Assembly (NCBI GenBank): GCA_022842935.1
Contig: JALHOP010000006.1
Coordinates: 248,001-312,000, forward strand
Direction of reading: 5' to 3'
Length of the DNA: 64,000 bases
Source: Myxococcota bacterium
GTDB lineage: Bacteria; Myxococcota; XYA12-FULL-58-9; JALHOP01
In this document: positions 60,594 through 64,000 of the stretch, one piece after another
How positions within the stretch are numbered: the first letter of the stretch is position 1
Layout of the letters: each line of letters starts with the position of its first letter
Translations under genes and position numbers: made by a program
The notes under the pieces: generated by a model
The model's input: only the letters and a program-made list of their open reading frames with translations
Databases searched by the model: none
Told to the model about the DNA's origin: nothing

Positions 60594-61421
60594 TCAGGGA
60601 ACCCTCTTGAACTTCTTGAAGTCTGGCTTACGCTTCTCCACGTACGCGTTGCGTCCTTCCTGGCCCTCTTCGCTCATGTAGAAGAGCAGGGTCGCGTCGC
60701 CAGCGAGCTGCTGGACGCCGGTCATGCCGTCGACGTCGGCGTTGAACCCAGCCTTCAGCAAGCGCAGCGCCATGGGCGAGAGTGCCAACATCTCGCGACA
60801 CCACTTCACCGTCTCCTTTTCGAGCTCGGCGAGCGGTACCACGTGATTTACCAACCCCATGTCGAGAGCCTCTTGGGCGCCGTACTGGCGGCACAAGAAC
60901 CAGATTTCTCGCGCCTTCTTCTGACCGACCATCCGCGCCAGTAAGCCCGCGCCGAAACCGGCATCGAAGCTACCGACACGGGGACCCGTCTGTCCGAATC
61001 TCGCATTGTCGGCGGCGATGGTGAGGTCGCAGCACACATGCAAGACGTGACCGCCACCGATGGCGTAGCCCGCGACCATCGCGACGACCGGCTTCGGACA
61101 GGTTCGAATGAAGCGCTGTAGATCGAGGACGTTCAAGCGCGGCACGCCATCGGGCCCGACATAGCCCTTGTCGCCACGCACGCGTTGGTCGCCTCCCGAG
61201 CAGAACGCGAGATCGCCCTTGCCCGTCAGGACGATGACGCCGATCTCCGGATCTTCACGCGCGTCGTAGAAAGCCGACGAGAGCTCGAAGATGGTCTGCG
61301 GCCGGAATGCGTTGCGGCACTCGGGACGGTTGATGGTGATCTTCGCGATGCCTTCGGCCTTGTGATACTCGATGTCCTCGAAGGCTTTGACCTTCACCCA
61401 GTTTGGTAGCTCAGTTCCCAT
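60594..61421 (-). CDS. menB: 1,4-Dihydroxy-2-naphthoyl-CoA synthase MenB
   Basis: 275 aa, crotonase-fold ring-closing enzyme making DHNA-CoA from OSB-CoA. Clear MenB blocks: [24 protein letters not shown] and [10 protein letters not shown], close to the E. coli type that uses bicarbonate as base. Nine nt after menD. Confidence 0.97.
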   Translation of the reverse strand: MGTELPNWVKVKAFEDIEYHKAEGIAKITINRPECRNAFRPQTIFELSSAFYDAREDPEIGVIVLTGKGDLAFCSGGDQRVRGDKGYVGPDGVPRLNVLDLQRFIRTCPKPVVAMVAGYAIGGGHVLHVCCDLTIAADNARFGQTGPRVGSFDAGFGAGLLARMVGQKKAREIWFLCRQYGAQEALDMGLVNHVVPLAELEKETVKWCREMLALSPMALRLLKAGFNADVDGMTGVQQLAGDATLLFYMSEEGQEGRNAYVEKRKPDFKKFKRVP

Positions 61422-61430
61422 AATCTCCCT

Positions 61431-63179
61431 CTACTTGCTGGATTCGAGCGCGTGTGCGACCGCTGTAGCGGACGCGCGGTGGCGCATGACGTTGCGACTG
61501 CGATCGACGACTGCGTGAATGACGCGGCAACCCTGACCCGGTGCCGCGAGGGCCTGCTCGAGCTCGGGCAATGACCCGACTTTCGTGGCGGTGAACCCGA
61601 AGGCCACGGCGACCGCGCCGACGTCCACATCTTGAGGTGTGCTGAAGTAGCGGTTGAAGGCGCGTTGGTCGTGGTCGGCGATCGGCAGGAAGTCGAAGAT
61701 GCCGCCGCCGTTGTTGTCGACGACTACGATGGTCAGGTTGGCGCTCAACGCGCGCGCGGTGGCCAGGGACCCGACGTCATGCAAGAAGGCAAGATCACCG
61801 AGAAGTGCGACGGTCGGGCCATCCCATGCGAGCGAGGCGCCACACGCGGTCGCGATGGTCCCGTCGATTCCGTTCGCGCCTCGGTTGGCGGTGACGAACG
61901 GTACTCGCGCTGCGAAGGCTTCGAGATCACGGACAGGCATACTGCTCGCGACATGCAACAACGCGTTCGCGGGCAAGCTGCGGCCAACCGCTGCGGCGAT
62001 CGCGCCCTCCCAGAAACCGTCGCTCACAGTCTCGTCAAGCGCTCGTCGAGCTGCGCGCTCGGCGCGCTTCCATTGAGCGAGCCACCCTCCGCCGGTGTGC
62101 TCGGCGGTCTTCGCAAGTTCGAGGCAGAGAGCGGTAGCGTCGCAGGCGATTAGCATGTCCGCGACACTCGCGGGGTCGTGAAGAGCGCCGCTCGGCTCCA
62201 CCAAAATCGTGCTGGTGCTGGCGTTGTTTAGCCATCCGGCGAGCGGCTTCGACGCTGGTAGCTGACCGAATCGCAACACGAGATCGGGTCGCATCGCGTC
62301 CGCGAAGGCGGACGAACGCAGCAGCGCGTCGTAGGTCGTGATGGTGCCATCACGGCGCGCACCCGAGACAGCGTCAGCTAGCACGGGCCAGCCGAGACGT
62401 TCGCCGAGCTTGGTAACCGCCGAGGCAAACCCGGGGTCCGCGGCGAGCGACGAGCCTGCGGCCCGCGGCCCGCAGACCACGACACCACGCTTGGCCTTGG
62501 CGAGCCGTTCGCGCACCCGTTCGCTGGGTGGGGCGGCTGCGTCGCCGCGCTGGATGCGCAAGGCTTCCTGCGAAGGCGGACCGTAGCCAACACCTGGAGC
62601 CCAGAGCGGCTCGCGGAAAGCAGCGTTCAGGTGAACGGGGCCCGGGCTCGGCCCGGTCGCGATGCCGATCGCCTGTGCACCCATATGGCCCCAGGTGCGT
62701 GGTGCGGCCCCGTCTCCAGGGGCGCCGAGGCTCGCGGACCATCGCACGTAATCGCCGTAGAGATTCTCTTGCTCGATGCTTTGGCCCGCTCCGTTGTGAT
62801 GGAGCTCGGGGGGGCGGTCAGCGGTCATGACGACGAGCGGCACACGGCTGTAGTGCGCCTCGATGATGGCCGGAAAGTAGTGTGCGGCGGCGGACCCCGA
62901 GGTGCAAAGCAAGGCGACGGGGTGTCCGCTCGCGCGTGCGAGACCCAACGCCACGAAACCGGCGCTGCGCTCGTCGAGCACCACGAGCGCTCGGTCGCCC
63001 AGGACCGCGTCCAGGGCGAGCACAAGCGGCGTGTTGCGCGAACCAGGCGAGATCACGGCGTGCCGCAAACCGTTGGCAACCAGCGCTGCGGCGAGGTGCG
63101 ACGCCCAGGTCGCGTTGCGCTGCGCATGAACGAGACCGATGGCATCCCCGTCGCGCGCGCCTTCGAGCCGCGGGGTCAT
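61431..63179 (-). CDS. menD: SEPHCHC synthase MenD
   Basis: 582 aa, ThDP enzyme joining isochorismate and 2-oxoglutarate. N-terminal I-S-P-G-S-R-N-T-P-L, D-E-R-S-A-G-F-V-A-L-G (catalytic-type Glu), C-T-S-G-S-A-A-A, and the C-terminal ThDP-binding G-D-L-A-F-L-H-D with N-N-G-G-G-I-F-D-F-L. The ATG overlaps the menF stop (ATGA). Length is normal. Confidence 0.97.
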   Translation of the reverse strand: MTPRLEGARDGDAIGLVHAQRNATWASHLAAALVANGLRHAVISPGSRNTPLVLALDAVLGDRALVVLDERSAGFVALGLARASGHPVALLCTSGSAAAHYFPAIIEAHYSRVPLVVMTADRPPELHHNGAGQSIEQENLYGDYVRWSASLGAPGDGAAPRTWGHMGAQAIGIATGPSPGPVHLNAAFREPLWAPGVGYGPPSQEALRIQRGDAAAPPSERVRERLAKAKRGVVVCGPRAAGSSLAADPGFASAVTKLGERLGWPVLADAVSGARRDGTITTYDALLRSSAFADAMRPDLVLRFGQLPASKPLAGWLNNASTSTILVEPSGALHDPASVADMLIACDATALCLELAKTAEHTGGGWLAQWKRAERAARRALDETVSDGFWEGAIAAAVGRSLPANALLHVASSMPVRDLEAFAARVPFVTANRGANGIDGTIATACGASLAWDGPTVALLGDLAFLHDVGSLATARALSANLTIVVVDNNGGGIFDFLPIADHDQRAFNRYFSTPQDVDVGAVAVAFGFTATKVGSLPELEQALAAPGQGCRVIHAVVDRSRNVMRHRASATAVAHALESSK

Positions 63180-64000
63180 GCGTTGCTCGCCTGACGACTA
63201 TCATGTTCGCCGGTTTCGAGCTCGAGGCTCACGGCGTCGGTGATGCCGGCGAGCTTGAGCTCGGTCTCTCGCCACTCGTCACGTGGGTTCGAGGTGGCGA
63301 CGATGCCACCGCCAGCGAATGCCCAAGCGCGGTCACCTCGAAGCATCATCGAGCGAATCGCGACGACCAAGGTGCCTTCGCCTGCCGCGTCGACGACGCC
63401 GACTGGTCCGCTGTACCAGCCACGCGCGAGGGGTTCGCTCTCGGCGAGATAGTGTGCGGCGCGTTCGCCCGGGAAGCCGCCCACCGCGGGAGTGGGGTGC
63501 AGCTCGGCAGCCAACGCCAAGATGTGGCAGTCGCCGGCGAGCTTGCCGCGCATCACGGTTTCCAAGTGCTGGACGTGCGTAAGCTTCACGAGTCGCGGTG
63601 TCTGCTCGTTGGCTGCTTCGATCACCGTGCAGTGCGCCGCGAGGCGGTCCCGCAGGGCGTGGGCAACAACGTCATGCTCTTCACGATTCTTGGCGCTCGC
63701 CACCAGCGCGGCCGCGAGATCGTCGTCTTCGCGTTGCGAGGCGCCCCGCGGCGCGGTCCCTGCCAACGCGTGCGTCTCGACCCAGCCCCCGGAGACCTTG
63801 AGCAATGTTTCGGGCGTGGCTCCCACGAAATAGCTGCCATCGTCGTTACCGACCGCAAAGCAGGTTGCTGCTGGGTGCCTCTCGATGAGGCTGATGAGCG
63901 TCCGCACAGGGTCGATGACGGCCCCGCGTGGGGTCTTCATGCGCGTCGCGCGGGCGAGGACGATCTTTTCCATGGAGCCCGCGCCGATGACCTCGCAGGC
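63176..64000 (-). CDS. menF: Isochorismate synthase MenF, 3' part
   Basis: 275 visible C-terminal residues of a chorismate-binding enzyme converting chorismate to isochorismate; the gene continues past the right edge. Key blocks: K-I-V-L-A-R near the visible start, E-T-L-L-K-V, A-L-A-G-T-A-P-R-G, L-H-P-T-P-A-V-G-G-F-P and W-Y-S-G-P-V-G. Salicylate synthase is less likely, since menD follows with an ATGA overlap. First visible gene of the menaquinone operon. Confidence 0.93.
   Translation of the reverse strand, partial: ACEVIGAGSMEKIVLARATRMKTPRGAVIDPVRTLISLIERHPAATCFAVGNDDGSYFVGATPETLLKVSGGWVETHALAGTAPRGASQREDDDLAAALVASAKNREEHDVVAHALRDRLAAHCTVIEAANEQTPRLVKLTHVQHLETVMRGKLAGDCHILALAAELHPTPAVGGFPGERAAHYLAESEPLARGWYSGPVGVVDAAGEGTLVVAIRSMMLRGDRAWAFAGGGIVATSNPRDEWRETELKLAGITDAVSLELETGEHDSRQASNA

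Noticed and set aside
1-64000. CRISPR arrays, rRNA operons, prophage or integrase genes
   Set aside because: No regularly spaced direct repeats, rRNA signature sequence or phage/integrase protein was seen on reading through the window.

Overview
The window is GC-rich, densely coded DNA of the kind seen in Myxococcota (former delta-proteobacteria). This assignment is inferred from gene content, not from a marker gene. Indicators are many Cys-containing lipoproteins of the C-x-x-D-x-D-C-P type, an OmpA-like protein with thrombospondin-type-3 repeats, a FadL-like porin, a lipoprotein multiheme cytochrome, an ECF sigma/ChrR pair, a classical menaquinone operon and, most strikingly, a sterol-type triterpene pathway. 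Only one RNA gene, a tRNA-Arg(ACG), was found. I saw no rRNA, CRISPR array, transposase, integrase or phage module.

Layout. 1-6.7 kb: the 5' part of a Tat-signal ThDP decarboxylase, a fatty-acid-hydroxylase/sterol-desaturase family protein, several unknown proteins and a BpsA-like aminopropyltransferase. 6.8-12.7 kb: a serine hydrolase, a cold-shock gene with visible promoter, leader and terminator, a 59-aa basic protein, a methyltransferase of the ETF-beta lysine methyltransferase type, a CBS protein behind a candidate sigma-54 promoter, and a hybrid histidine kinase. 12.8-30.4 kb: mainly envelope functions: a FadL-like porin, a CorC/CNNM transporter, two tandem beta-helix lipoproteins, a TrkA-type channel, the OmpA/TSP3 protein, a von Willebrand A lipoprotein, a possible zincin and a pRiA4b ORF-3 protein. 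30.4-37.3 kb: tRNA-Arg, glycogen debranching enzyme, cytochrome lipoprotein, an extended SDR, a YceI protein and a membrane protein.

37.3-50.5 kb is the most interesting part. A ChrR-type anti-sigma factor and an ECF sigma factor flank a large oppositely oriented GT-C-like membrane protein. Fumarylacetoacetase, PurU and a thioesterase follow. Then come an oxidosqualene cyclase (sterol-type D-C-T-A-E motif, not the hopene-cyclase D-x-D-D), squalene synthase, a divergently transcribed squalene-epoxidase-like flavoprotein, and a convergent MMPL/RND transporter. Together these could make squalene, epoxidise it, cyclise it to a sterol skeleton and perhaps move the product.

50.6-54.2 kb holds a cyclophilin and several small exported proteins. 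54.2-64 kb is pdxH followed (reading leftward on the minus strand) by menF-menD-menB-menA-menC-menE-ispB-like-menG, almost all joined by ATGA overlaps or gaps of 10 nt or less. The thioesterase expected between MenB and MenA is encoded on the plus strand, antisense to an unusually long C-terminal tail of menE. Isoprenoid chemistry (sterol precursor and menaquinone side chain) and envelope lipoproteins dominate the window.
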